Positions 15,992-24,508 of a stretch of DNA of 30,211 nt are shown here, in pieces. The stretch is from assembly GCA_900540425.1 (NCBI GenBank), contig UQFU01000012.1, forward strand, positions 1-30,211, read 5' to 3'. The notes under the pieces are model-generated. The model saw only the letters and a list, made by a program, of their open reading frames with translations. It was not told where the DNA came from and ran no database searches. Position numbers and translations under genes: made by a program. How positions within the stretch are numbered: the first letter of the stretch is position 1; every line of letters begins with the position of its first letter. Origin of the DNA: an uncultured Alphaproteobacteria bacterium (GTDB lineage Bacteria > Pseudomonadota > Alphaproteobacteria > RF32 > CAG-239).

Positions 15992-16624
15992 TTATGCAGC
16001 CTTGGCATTGGTGAGGTAGCGTTTGGCAGTATTAAGAATTTTGAGATAATAGTCAGCGCTGTGCGGTGTGAAATCACAAATGCCGAAAGAACCGGTTTGA
16101 AGGCTGAATTGTCCGTTATCGCCGAGAATAAGCCCGGAAGCGTATACTTTGCTGACTTTGCGGTTAAACAGGTTAATCAGGTCGTCAATGCAGACTTCAT
16201 ACAGGCCGGAAACTTCTTCGGGATTTAGTTTCAGTTCGGACAGTTTCTTATCGGTTTCGAGCAGATATGTTGCCGTAAATTCGCGGTTTATATATCCCGG
16301 GCGGTCAGAAACCTTTTTGGCGGTAAAGAGCTTGGTAAGCTTGTCAAAATTAACCTGAAGCCCCAATTCTTCTTCAATTTCGCGGATTCCGTCCTTGGGG
16401 CGTTCTCCGGACAGAAGGTGTCCGGCCGAAGAAATGTCGAGCTTGTTGGGATGGGTTTCGACATGAATGCCGCGTCTTTGCAGCCAGATTTTATCGGGGC
16501 GGCTGACAATCCAGCAATGAAAAGTCTGATGCCACAGTCCTTCGCGATGCGCTTGAGAACGCGGTGCAGTTCCGAGGAGGTTCATTTGTTCGTCGTAGAT
16601 ATCAATCAGCTCTTCTCTGTGCAT
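15992..16624 (-). CDS. Nudix hydrolase, IPP-isomerase/YfcD-like
   Basis: 210 residues. Begins EELIDIYDEQMNLLG and continues GLWHQTFHCWIV, LQRRG, KLDISSAGH, all typical of the Nudix subgroup that includes YfcD and isopentenyl-diphosphate isomerase type 1. The Nudix box lies at residues 68-89: G68, E74, then REI (81-83), EE and LGL. The canonical box has seven residues between the E and REU; here there are six (RPKDGI), a one-residue contraction. The acidic metal ligands are still present, so activity is possible but not certain. AGGAGAAAAC precedes ATG 16624, which lies within the end of the methyltransferase gene (23-nt overlap). Pyrophosphohydrolase of an unknown nucleotide or prenyl substrate. 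Confidence 0.85.
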   Translation of the reverse strand: MHREELIDIYDEQMNLLGTAPRSQAHREGLWHQTFHCWIVSRPDKIWLQRRGIHVETHPNKLDISSAGHLLSGERPKDGIREIEEELGLQVNFDKLTKLFTAKKVSDRPGYINREFTATYLLETDKKLSELKLNPEEVSGLYEVCIDDLINLFNRKVSKVYASGLILGDNGQFSLQTGSFGICDFTPHSADYYLKILNTAKRYLTNAKAA

Positions 16625-18386
16625 CTGTTTTCTCCTTTGGTGTGCCGGCGATAAAAAGCGTTCCCCGGACTTCGGTTCTGTTTTCGTGCCGCAAGGGCAG
16701 AGAATAACGCTGTATTGAAGTATAGCCTAAGGAGCTTAACAGTTTATTAACATAGCGCACCGAATGCCGATAGCGTCCGGAAGGCGCAATCTGCCAGTTT
16801 TTCTCGGAATCTCCGTCTTCTACGGAAAAGCAGACCGGGGTCGGAAAGCATTTTTCCAATATCGGCCTGAGGTCGGAGAAATAGCAAAACACGTCGGCGG
16901 CGGTTATCAGGTCAAAAGACGGATGCGGCGCAGACAGATAGGATATAATGTCGGTTTTGATGAGTTGTTCATAGATGTTTTTAGTTTTGGCCCGTTTGAG
17001 CATTTCGGCGGAAAGGTCAATGCCGGTTATCCGGTTTTCCGAAGTTTTCAGGCATTCACCCAGCAGGCCGGTTCCACAGCCGAGGTCGAGGATTTTGCCT
17101 TGGACATTTCCGAGACGGCGGCTGATTTCCTGTGGCAGGGCATATTGGATTTGCCTGAGGGTGGCATCATAACTGCCGGCAAAATGGTCGAAAAGCTTTT
17201 GGGCATATGCACAATCGTTTTCGGCGGCTTTCCCGCCAAGAGCGGCGACGGTATGCGCGGCAAAAACGTTTTCGGGAGCCTGTCGGAGCCAATTTTCGGC
17301 AATTTTGAGAGCGGTTTGCGGCTCTTGTCGGTGGTATAAAGTCAGCGTTTCAGCCAGATTGACGGAAATTTCTTCCAATTTGGGATTGAGGGCATAGGCA
17401 TTAAAAAACAGGCCTAACGCCTCTTCGTATTCGCGGATATCCCGGAGAATAAGTCCAAGATTGTTGCTGGCTTCGGCACTCTTGGGGTTGAGAATTACCG
17501 CTTGCCGGTATTCTTCAAGCGCTTCGCTCAACCGTTGCTGCCGATATAGCAAAGTGCCATGGTTCAGGCGGGCGTCAAAGTTTTTGGCGTCAAGCTCAAT
17601 GGCTCTGCGGTAGTGCGCTTCCGCCAATTCATACTGTTGATTTCCGGTTTCAATGTTGGCAAGGTTAATCAGGGCGAAAATGTCGTTCGGGGAGATTTGC
17701 AAGGCAGAAGTAAAGCAGTTTTCGGCTTCCGTGATTTGTCCTCCGGCCAGGCAGGCCTGTCCGAGCAGCGTCAGCGGTTCGCTGCTGTCGGGCAGGGACC
17801 GTACGGCTTTGCGGGCATGAAGCTGTGCCGAAGGATAATCGTTCCGGGCAAGAAAAATGCGGGCGAGTTCAAAGTCGATCAATGGTTCTTCGGGGAACTG
17901 TTTTTGCAACGTTTGCAGTTGAGAAAGGGCGGTTTGCGGGGCAAGCAAAATTTTGCGCAGTTGTGCTTCCGCATAACCGGGATCGATTTTCAGGGCCCGG
18001 TCATAGGCTTTTTCGGCTTCTGCGGTTTGATGCAGCTCCTGCCTGATGTTGCCGATTTGCAGCCAGGCTTCTTTGAGGCTGCTGTCGAGTTCTGCGGCAC
18101 GCGAAAAAGCCTCAAGGGCTTCGTAGGGCTTATTCCAGCAGTTGAGAGAAATGCCGAGGTTGAAATGGAACAGAGCCCGGCTGCCGTCGGCTTTTATGGC
18201 GCGGTAGAACAGCCCGGCGGCTTCCTGGTGGATGCCTTTGATTTGGGCAATCAGCCCGAGAAGGTTCAGAACCTCGGGATTTTCGGGAACAGTTTCCAAA
18301 ATTTGGCGGTACAGCATTTCAGCTTTGTCAAATTCGCCGTTTTGATGAAAATCGACGGCGCGGCGAAACAACAAATCGTAGGACAT
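16602..18386 (-). CDS. TPR-repeat protein with C-terminal SAM methyltransferase
   Basis: 594 residues in two parts. Residues 1-370 are about ten tetratricopeptide repeats, e.g. AEMLYRQILETVPENPEVLN and YRQAVILNPKSAEASNNLGL. Residues about 395-580 are a class I S-adenosylmethionine-dependent methyltransferase: entry motif LFDHFAGSYDATL, SAM-binding LDLGCGTG (433-440), acidic GIDLSAEML, and DLITAADVFCYFSDL. This arrangement matches the group described as predicted methyltransferases with TPR repeats; their substrates are unknown. The TPR part probably selects a protein or surface-polymer substrate. It is first of three tightly packed minus-strand genes. AGGAGAAAATAG lies upstream of ATG 18386 at somewhat long spacing. 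Confidence 0.88.
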   Translation of the reverse strand: MSYDLLFRRAVDFHQNGEFDKAEMLYRQILETVPENPEVLNLLGLIAQIKGIHQEAAGLFYRAIKADGSRALFHFNLGISLNCWNKPYEALEAFSRAAELDSSLKEAWLQIGNIRQELHQTAEAEKAYDRALKIDPGYAEAQLRKILLAPQTALSQLQTLQKQFPEEPLIDFELARIFLARNDYPSAQLHARKAVRSLPDSSEPLTLLGQACLAGGQITEAENCFTSALQISPNDIFALINLANIETGNQQYELAEAHYRRAIELDAKNFDARLNHGTLLYRQQRLSEALEEYRQAVILNPKSAEASNNLGLILRDIREYEEALGLFFNAYALNPKLEEISVNLAETLTLYHRQEPQTALKIAENWLRQAPENVFAAHTVAALGGKAAENDCAYAQKLFDHFAGSYDATLRQIQYALPQEISRRLGNVQGKILDLGCGTGLLGECLKTSENRITGIDLSAEMLKRAKTKNIYEQLIKTDIISYLSAPHPSFDLITAADVFCYFSDLRPILEKCFPTPVCFSVEDGDSEKNWQIAPSGRYRHSVRYVNKLLSSLGYTSIQRYSLPLRHENRTEVRGTLFIAGTPKEKTDAQRRAD

Positions 18387-18459
18387 CGGTCTATTTTCTC
18401 CTTTGGAGGTTATATTAACCTTTTGCCGGCCGATTTCCAGCTTTTTTTGAAAATTTTAC

Positions 18460-18488
18460 TTGAAATCTGAAAAAATGTGGTGTAATTT
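18460..18488 (+). promoter_or_regulatory. promoter of rpsD
   Basis: TTGAAA (18460-18465), a 17-nt spacer, TAATTT (18483-18488), the -10 preceded by TG (18481-18482), giving an extended -10. The transcript would start near 18495, leaving a leader of about 100 nt before rpsD. Confidence 0.5.
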
Positions 18489-18496
18489 GAAGCCAC

Positions 18497-18578
18497 TTCC
18501 GGGAATGCGGATATGGAGATATCCCGTTCAACCGCATTGAAGGGTTGAAACTACCGGGACAATAACGTTAAGTGTAAC
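18497..18578 (+). promoter_or_regulatory. Structured leader of rpsD with alternative stems
   Basis: Within the presumed 5' leader several perfect complementary pairs occur. AATGCGG (18504-18510) matches CCGCATT (18532-18538). TTCAACC (18527-18533) matches GGTTGAA (18543-18549), extended outward by TCCCG (18522-18526) with CGGGA (18555-18559). GGATAT (18509-18514) matches ATATCC (18519-18524). The first two share bases 18532-18533 and so cannot both form. Such switching leaders upstream of a ribosomal protein gene often bind that protein to repress translation; S4 does so in other bacteria with unrelated leaders. The ribosome-binding AGGA is at 18585-18588, outside the stems. Confidence 0.5.
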
Positions 18579-18594
18579 AAAATTAGGATATATC

Positions 18595-19209
18595 ATGAAG
18601 AGTATTGAAAACGCTAAGAAAAAAGCCGAGCGCCGTTATGGCAAAGCTTTGTGGGGACATCCGAACAGCTCTTTTGCAAAAAGAGAATATGCTCCCGGTC
18701 AGCACGGTCAGCGCAGAAAAAAGCAGACTGACTATGGCGAACAGTTGTATGCCAAGCAGAGCCTGAAAAGCAGCTATGGCAACATCGGCGAAAAACAGTT
18801 TCATAAATATTATGTAGAAGCCATCAGAAGAAAAGGTGATACCGCTGAAAACCTGATTGGTTTGCTCGAATCCCGTCTGGACAATCTGGTTTACAGATCA
18901 AAGTTTGTTCCGACCGTTTTTGCTGCCCGTCAGTTTGTTAACCACGGTCATGTTTTGGTTAACGGCAAAAAGGTTAACATTCCTTCTTATCTGTTGAAAG
19001 CCGGCGATGTTATTGAAGTCCGCGAAAAGTCGAAACAGCTGCCGATGGTTATTGCCGCAGTTGAATCCACCAGCCGCGATTTGCCGGGATATTTGGAAGT
19101 CGACAGCAAAAAGCTGACTGCCAAGTACACCTTTGTTCCGAAATTTGACGATGTTCCGTATGCATCTCAGATGGAACCGAATCTGGTTATCGAATTTTAC
19201 TCCAGATAA
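18595..19209 (+). CDS. rpsD: 30S ribosomal protein S4
   Basis: Primary 16S rRNA-binding protein of the small subunit; starts assembly of the body domain and lines the mRNA entry. The 204-residue protein is full length with [14 protein letters not shown] (about 30-43), [30 protein letters not shown] (in parts: [16 protein letters not shown]), the S4 RNA-binding core [24 protein letters not shown] (in parts: [23 protein letters not shown]), and ends VIEFYSR. The sequence is of alphaproteobacterial type. AGGA sits 6 nt before ATG 18595. Transcribed alone between its own promoter and a strong hairpin, rather than inside a large ribosomal operon. Confidence 0.97.
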   Translation: MKSIENAKKKAERRYGKALWGHPNSSFAKREYAPGQHGQRRKKQTDYGEQLYAKQSLKSSYGNIGEKQFHKYYVEAIRRKGDTAENLIGLLESRLDNLVYRSKFVPTVFAARQFVNHGHVLVNGKKVNIPSYLLKAGDVIEVREKSKQLPMVIAAVESTSRDLPGYLEVDSKKLTAKYTFVPKFDDVPYASQMEPNLVIEFYSR

Positions 19210-19229
19210 TCAATCCGATTTTATTGCCG

Positions 19230-19264
19230 AAAACCTCGAAACTTATGCAAGCTTCGAGGTTTTT
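19230..19264 (+). terminator. Terminator of rpsD
   Basis: AAAACCTCGAA (19230-19240) pairs with TTCGAGGTTTT (19253-19263), with a 12-nt loop and a T-run finish. It stands 20 nt after the rpsD stop and separates rpsD from the downstream membrane protein gene. Confidence 0.85.
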
Positions 19265-19329
19265 GCTTTAAATATATCAAAACTTATGCTTATATTATTG
19301 ACGATAGAGAAACCTGTAGGGATAAAGCA

Positions 19330-21879
19330 ATGGAAGATATTATAATTGAAGAAAGGCCCGTTCCTTCCGTATCCAAAAAAGAGCCTGTCAAAGTTGTGGA
19401 AAAAAAAGTGAAAATCAAGGTGAAAAAACAAGGTCCGGGAGTTTTGAGCTATTTGGCCGATTGGTTTAATAAGTCTTTGATTGTTTTTCTGCTGGCGGCG
19501 CTGGATTTTATTTTGTTTTGCGGCGCCGGAAACCTGAATATTTTTCGCGGCGCGCCATGGGAATTCATTCCGGAAGCGCAGTATATTCTTGTTGGTTTGT
19601 TTATTTTGTCCTGGCTGCTGATGTTTGCGGCTTCTCTGGCCCGTTTTATTCAAAATCTGCTTGCGGCCGGTTGTGTGTTCTTGTTTGTCGTTATAATAAT
19701 GAATCAATTTGCCCTGTTTGACAAGGCATCGTTTTTGCAGGCAGGCGCGGCCGAATGGCTGGGCAATTCAGCGGCCGGTTTCCTGTCCGCGGCTTCGCAA
19801 TGGTTTGTTGCCGGCGTTGCTGCGGTTGCGGCTTGGCTGTTTTTTACTTTTGCCGGAAACCGGAAGCAATTCTATGCGGTTGTTTTGTTGTCCGTTGTGT
19901 TTTTGACGATGACGGTTAAACTGTATAACCGTCGCAACAGTATGGAAGCTTTTCATCAGCTGTATGCCGACAAGGTGATTACGGCTAATAAGAAAGGCAA
20001 TAATTTTGTGTTTATTGCGGTGCCGAATTTGCCGTCATACCGTTATCTGGAAAAAATCAGTCCAAAGTATACTGCGGCCAGAAGCACTCTGAATGCGATG
20101 CTGGGCTTATATACCCGCAATGGGTTTATTTTATTTCCCAACGCTTATACGACCGGAAAGAATGAGGCTGAAAATTTGGCGCAAAGCCTGAATATGTCAA
20201 ACGAGGACGGTTTATTGGGGCAGCATGCCGTTTATGAGAACGCTTGGGATTTTGGCGATATTGCCACTCTTCGGCCGGAATTGAAAAGAAATAAGGTTTT
20301 TGAGACTTTTGAAAAAAACGGTTATGTTCGCAAGGTTTTTGAAGACCGCAACATGGAGTTGTGTTTTATCGGCGGCAAACCGTCGGCAAACAGTTGTTTG
20401 CGCCGAGGAATGGTTCCCTTTGCGGTTGATGCCGAAAAGTTTACTCTGCGGCAGAGGGTGATGCTGTTGCTAGGGCAATGGCTGGGAAGCATGGATATTT
20501 TTTCGCTTAACCGCCCGTTATACAATGTTTTGAAGTCTTTTAACATTGCCGATGTTCCGCTTGTCGGGATTGATTATGCCAAAGTTAACGCTTTAGGAAG
20601 TGTCGGCACTTTGGATGTCGTTGCTGACGATATTGCGTCCGGCCGCGGCAACCGCGCTTATTTTGTGTGGATGAATCTGCCGGAACAGGGGTATGTGTAT
20701 GATGAATTTTGCCAGCTCAAACCGGTTGACAAGTGGATATTGGAAGACGGGGTTTCAGTTTCCGAGGATAAAAAGGTGAACGCATATTTTGAGCAGACTT
20801 CATGTCTGTTTGGCAAATTGGCGGATTTTATGCGCAAGCTTAAGGAAGCTGATGCCGATAAGAATACCGTCGTGGTTTTGCAGGGAGTGAGCGGTTTGGA
20901 GATTGCCGGTTTGAAGCCAGCCGACAAATTTGAAGCCGAGAGAATGGTGTCTATGGCCATTCGGGATCCCAAACATAACAAGTTTACCTTGAATAGGCGG
21001 TTTTGCAGTACGCCGAAAATTGTTCGTCAATATTTGTTCAAAAAAGATTTGTGTGTAGAGCAAGAAGGCTTGAATATTGATGAAAATCTGAAGAAAGAAG
21101 TGTTAAAAAATATTGAAAAACATAATGTTTTTGATAAAACTTCAATCGATACATTAACTGAAGCCGGAGAATGGTTCCGAAGCTGGTTGCGGGCGAATTA
21201 TCAGGATATGGTTATTCCGATTGAGATGCCGGTGCTGGCGGATAAGGAAGTAGAGGCCAGCAAGCTTCAGGATCCGCAACAGGCTAAAGAAAAAAATGTG
21301 CCGCAGGACCTGAAGACGATAGGGGAGGTTTCTCGAGAAGAGGCGGCCAAGCAGATTAAGGAGATAAAACTGCATACCGGAAATGTTGTTGCGGAGAAAG
21401 CGGTTGATGCAGAAGAAAAAGCAGAATCCGGAAAACCGGAAGCCGATCCGTCCGATGCCGTAAGCGGGGAAGGCACCGCCAACGTAGCGGAAAGCGAAGA
21501 AATAGCCGCGGAAACAGGAGAGGCCGCCAAGGAGCTGGAAGTTGTTGCCGGCGAGGCGGAAAAGGACTTGGAAGAGGAAAATGCCGCGGTTTCTGTTCAG
21601 GAAGAAAAGCGGGAAGAAAAGGTGGTTATTATTCCTCAGGGCGATGATAAGGCAGACAAGATTATCATTAAAATCGGCGAAGATGACGACACTTCCGATG
21701 CCGGCGAAGGCAAAGGGCCGACAATGTTGGTTCCTGAGCCGGAAACGGAAAAATCTCCCGCGTCCAAAGATGAAGCGCAACAGCAGCCGGAATTGAATGA
21801 GGACAAGCTGTTTGAACAAAACGATTCAGCGCTTCCTGACATTCCGGAGCCGAAATCTCAGGATATTGAAGGGAAATAA
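19330..21879 (+). CDS. Large membrane protein resembling a catalytically dead sulfatase/LtaS
   Basis: 849 residues in three parts. A charged cytoplasmic start is followed by about five membrane segments between residues 48 and 196. The second part (about 220-570) resembles the periplasmic alkaline-phosphatase-fold domain of LtaS/EptA/sulfatase proteins: strand NNFVFIAVPNLPS, then LNAMLGLYTRNGFILFPNAY, and later NTVVVLQGVSG. In active enzymes these positions read as metal-binding D, a T or S/C nucleophile and a DHG-type motif. Here they are VPN (231-233) and VSG (520-522), so catalytic and metal residues appear lost. The last 200 residues are acidic, E/A/K-rich and low complexity. The fold assignment is inference from pattern and topology. 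Directly followed, two bases later, by yejE, so likely cotranscribed with the peptide importer genes. Confidence 0.7.
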   Translation: MEDIIIEERPVPSVSKKEPVKVVEKKVKIKVKKQGPGVLSYLADWFNKSLIVFLLAALDFILFCGAGNLNIFRGAPWEFIPEAQYILVGLFILSWLLMFAASLARFIQNLLAAGCVFLFVVIIMNQFALFDKASFLQAGAAEWLGNSAAGFLSAASQWFVAGVAAVAAWLFFTFAGNRKQFYAVVLLSVVFLTMTVKLYNRRNSMEAFHQLYADKVITANKKGNNFVFIAVPNLPSYRYLEKISPKYTAARSTLNAMLGLYTRNGFILFPNAYTTGKNEAENLAQSLNMSNEDGLLGQHAVYENAWDFGDIATLRPELKRNKVFETFEKNGYVRKVFEDRNMELCFIGGKPSANSCLRRGMVPFAVDAEKFTLRQRVMLLLGQWLGSMDIFSLNRPLYNVLKSFNIADVPLVGIDYAKVNALGSVGTLDVVADDIASGRGNRAYFVWMNLPEQGYVYDEFCQLKPVDKWILEDGVSVSEDKKVNAYFEQTSCLFGKLADFMRKLKEADADKNTVVVLQGVSGLEIAGLKPADKFEAERMVSMAIRDPKHNKFTLNRRFCSTPKIVRQYLFKKDLCVEQEGLNIDENLKKEVLKNIEKHNVFDKTSIDTLTEAGEWFRSWLRANYQDMVIPIEMPVLADKEVEASKLQDPQQAKEKNVPQDLKTIGEVSREEAAKQIKEIKLHTGNVVAEKAVDAEEKAESGKPEADPSDAVSGEGTANVAESEEIAAETGEAAKELEVVAGEAEKDLEEENAAVSVQEEKREEKVVIIPQGDDKADKIIIKIGEDDDTSDAGEGKGPTMLVPEPETEKSPASKDEAQQQPELNEDKLFEQNDSALPDIPEPKSQDIEGK

Positions 21880-21881
21880 AT

Positions 21882-22925
21882 TTGAACGCAAGCTGGGCCG
21901 AAAAACACATTTCTCCGTTGAATCTCCGGCGGATTGCGGTTTTTGTCCGGAATCGCCGGGCGGTAATTTCTCTGGCCATTTTTTTATTTTTGTTTGTTTT
22001 GACGTTATTTGCCGAAGTTTTGGCGAATGATAAGCCGTTGCTTTTGAGTTATAAGGGCGAGTTGTATTTTCCGCTGTTCAGAACATACAGCGATGCCGAG
22101 TTCGGCGGGGATTTTCCGACACCGGCCGATTATAAAGACAAAATGATTCTTGAGAATATCAAGAAGGACGGCTGGGCAGTTTGGCCGCCGATCAGATTTT
22201 CTTTCAACACGGTGGATTATGATTTGGAGGTGCCGACGCCGTCAGCTCCGTCGTGGCGCCATTGGTTGGGAACCGATGATGAAGGGCGGGATATTTTGGT
22301 TCGCATTTTATATGGGTTGCGGTTGTCTGTCGTATTTGCTTTTCTGCTGACGGCAGTTTCTTCGGTTATCGGAATTTTTGCCGGGGCTGTGCAAGGGTAT
22401 TTCGGCGGAAAGCTGGATATATTTATGCAGCGCTTTTTGGAAATTTGGGAATCTTTGCCGCAGCTGTTTGTTTTGATTATTGTTGCAAGTATATTTACGC
22501 CCACGTTCTGGACGTTGCTGGTGATTTTGATCCTGTTTTCATGGGTGAATCTGACCGGCGTTGTGCGGGCGGAGTTTTTGCGGGCGCGCAATTTGGAGTT
22601 TGTTTTGGCGGCAAAGGCTTTGGGGGTCGGCAACGGGCGGATTATGTTCCGGCATATTCTTCCTAATGCGGTTATTGCCACGATTACTTTTGTTCCTTTC
22701 ATTTTGTCCGAGGCGATAGTTGCATTGACTGCGCTTGACTTTTTAGGCTTTGGTTTGCCGTATGATTATCCTTCGCTGGGAGATTTGGTGCGCCAGGGAA
22801 AAGATAATCTGCAGGCGCCTTGGATCGGCATCAGTATTTTTGTTGTATTGGCGGTGCTTCTGACCTTGTTGATTTTTATCGGGGAAGGGGTGCGGGATGC
22901 TTTTGATGCGAGGAAGAATAAATAA
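21882..22925 (+). CDS. yejE: Peptide ABC transporter permease YejE
   Basis: Inner-membrane permease of the YejABEF-type peptide importer (in E. coli, carries microcin C and oligopeptides). 347 residues: one N-terminal membrane segment, then a long periplasmic insert with the YejE-typical SYKGELYFP, FGGDFPT, WPPIRFSFNTVDYDL and HWLGTDDEGRDILVR, followed by five further segments and the EAA loop (AAKALGVGNGRIMFRHILPN, about 240-260). The start is TTG 21882, with GAAGGGA (within the end of the upstream gene) as ribosome-binding site; no suitable ATG is present. Overlaps yejF by one base (TAATG). YejA and YejB are not in this window, so those subunits must be encoded elsewhere. Confidence 0.92.
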   Translation: MNASWAEKHISPLNLRRIAVFVRNRRAVISLAIFLFLFVLTLFAEVLANDKPLLLSYKGELYFPLFRTYSDAEFGGDFPTPADYKDKMILENIKKDGWAVWPPIRFSFNTVDYDLEVPTPSAPSWRHWLGTDDEGRDILVRILYGLRLSVVFAFLLTAVSSVIGIFAGAVQGYFGGKLDIFMQRFLEIWESLPQLFVLIIVASIFTPTFWTLLVILILFSWVNLTGVVRAEFLRARNLEFVLAAKALGVGNGRIMFRHILPNAVIATITFVPFILSEAIVALTALDFLGFGLPYDYPSLGDLVRQGKDNLQAPWIGISIFVVLAVLLTLLIFIGEGVRDAFDARKNK

Positions 22926-24508
22926 TGGCTCTTCTTGAGGTTAAAAATCTGTCGGTTTTTTTTAGAAACAGCAATGGTTTGGCGATGCAGGCCGTTAAAG
23001 ACGTTTCTTTTAAGGTTGAGCGCGGCGAGGTATTGGGAATTGTCGGGGAATCCGGTTCGGGAAAGTCGGTTACTGCATTGTCTTTGCTGGGTTTGTTACC
23101 GTATCCGAAAGCTTTTCACAGTTCAAATTCTTCGGTTTTGTTACAGGGAAGGGAGCTGATTGGAGACAAAAAAATACAGCAAATTCGCGGAAATAAAATT
23201 GCTTTTATTTTCCAAGAGCCGATGTCTTCTTTGAATCCTTTGCACCGCATTGAAAAACAAATCAGCGAAGCTTTGATTTTGCATCGCGGGTTTAGTGCCA
23301 AAGAGGCCAAAAGAGAGGTTTTGCGCCTGTTGAAAATGACCGGCATCAAGAATGCGCGCCGGCGGATGAAAGCTTTTCCTTTTGAATTGTCAGGGGGACA
23401 GCGGCAGAGGGTGATGATTGCCATGGCAATGGCTAATAATCCGGAGATTTTGGTGGCTGATGAGCCAACGACGGCGCTGGATGTGACCGTTCAGAAACAA
23501 ATTGTTGATTTGTTGCTGAAATTACGTGAAAAAACAGGAATGTCAATTATTTTTATCAGCCATGATTTGCGTTTGGTTCGGAAAATGGCAAACCGAGTTT
23601 TGGTTATGAAAAACGGGCAGGTCGTTGAGCAGGGATTGGTTGGGGATGTTTTTGACAATCCGCAGAATGATTATACAAAAACATTAATATCATCATTTTG
23701 TTCGCTGAAAAACAATAATAATTCTTCTAAAGATATTGTTATGACGGCTAAAGACGTTAGTGTAGAGTTTGTGCTGAAGAAGAATTTTTGGGGTAATGTT
23801 ACTGAAAAGCTGACGGCCGTTAACCATGTGTCTTTAGAGTTGTATCGTAATGAGACGCTGGGGATTGTCGGGGAGTCGGGGTCCGGAAAAACGACGCTGG
23901 GGTTGGCTATTGCCAATCTGATTAAGCATGACGGTTTTGTCAGTTTTGAAAATATCGATGAAAAACAGAATATTATTCAATCAAGTAAAAGTTTTAGAAA
24001 GATGGTGCAGATTGTTTTTCAGGATCCGTATAATTCGCTTAATCCGAGAATGTCGGTTGCGGATATTGTCGGAGAAGGCTTGGAAGTTCATTTTCCGGAG
24101 CTTGATAAGGAAGATAAGCATCGTTGGATTGTGAAAGTTTTGAAAGAAGTCGGTTTGAGTGAGGAAGCGCTGACAAAATATCCTCATGAATTTTCCGGCG
24201 GACAACGGCAGAGAATAGCGATTGCACGGGCATTGGTTCTTAAGCCTAAAATTTTAATTTTGGACGAGCCAACTTCGGCGCTGGATGTGACAATCCAAAA
24301 ACAGGTGTTGACCTTGTTAAATAGAATTCAGGAACAAAGAGGAATTTCATATATCTTTATTTCACACGATATGGCGGCAATACGGGCAATGTCGGACCGC
24401 ATCGGCGTAATGAAGGATGGTTGTTTGATTGAGGTTGGACCAAGTGACGAGGTTTTAAGGTATCCGCGGAACAAATATACTCAGGAATTGATTTCAGCGG
24501 CTTTATGA
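22925..24508 (+). CDS. yejF: Peptide ABC transporter double ATPase YejF
   Basis: Cytoplasmic ATP-binding subunit with two fused ATPase domains, 527 residues. Domain 1 has Walker A GESGSGKS (41-48), signature LSGGQRQR (155-162) and ILVADEPTTALD; domain 2 has GESGSGKT (316-323), FSGGQRQR (423-430) and LILDEPTSALD. Each domain ends with the oligopeptide-transporter tail (NDYTKTLISS and NKYTQELISAAL). Both nucleotide sites look complete. Base composition becomes more AT-rich in the second half. It follows yejE with TAATG coupling. No clear terminator is seen after the stop. Confidence 0.95.
   Translation: MALLEVKNLSVFFRNSNGLAMQAVKDVSFKVERGEVLGIVGESGSGKSVTALSLLGLLPYPKAFHSSNSSVLLQGRELIGDKKIQQIRGNKIAFIFQEPMSSLNPLHRIEKQISEALILHRGFSAKEAKREVLRLLKMTGIKNARRRMKAFPFELSGGQRQRVMIAMAMANNPEILVADEPTTALDVTVQKQIVDLLLKLREKTGMSIIFISHDLRLVRKMANRVLVMKNGQVVEQGLVGDVFDNPQNDYTKTLISSFCSLKNNNNSSKDIVMTAKDVSVEFVLKKNFWGNVTEKLTAVNHVSLELYRNETLGIVGESGSGKTTLGLAIANLIKHDGFVSFENIDEKQNIIQSSKSFRKMVQIVFQDPYNSLNPRMSVADIVGEGLEVHFPELDKEDKHRWIVKVLKEVGLSEEALTKYPHEFSGGQRQRIAIARALVLKPKILILDEPTSALDVTIQKQVLTLLNRIQEQRGISYIFISHDMAAIRAMSDRIGVMKDGCLIEVGPSDEVLRYPRNKYTQELISAAL

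Noticed and set aside
17559-18470. Long plus-strand frame (303 codons) opposite the TPR-methyltransferase gene
   Set aside because: It mirrors the TPR repeats on the other strand, has no family resemblance and no fitting ribosome-binding site; codon structure explains it.
21154-21819. Minus-strand frame of 221 codons, Phe/Leu/Arg-rich
   Set aside because: Complement of the E/K-rich acidic tail of the large membrane protein; composition is a direct mirror.
10471-24508. TldD/TldE plus YejEF as a microcin production or uptake system
   Set aside because: Both are widespread housekeeping genes, are 8 kb apart in separate transcripts, and no precursor peptide or modifying enzyme is present.
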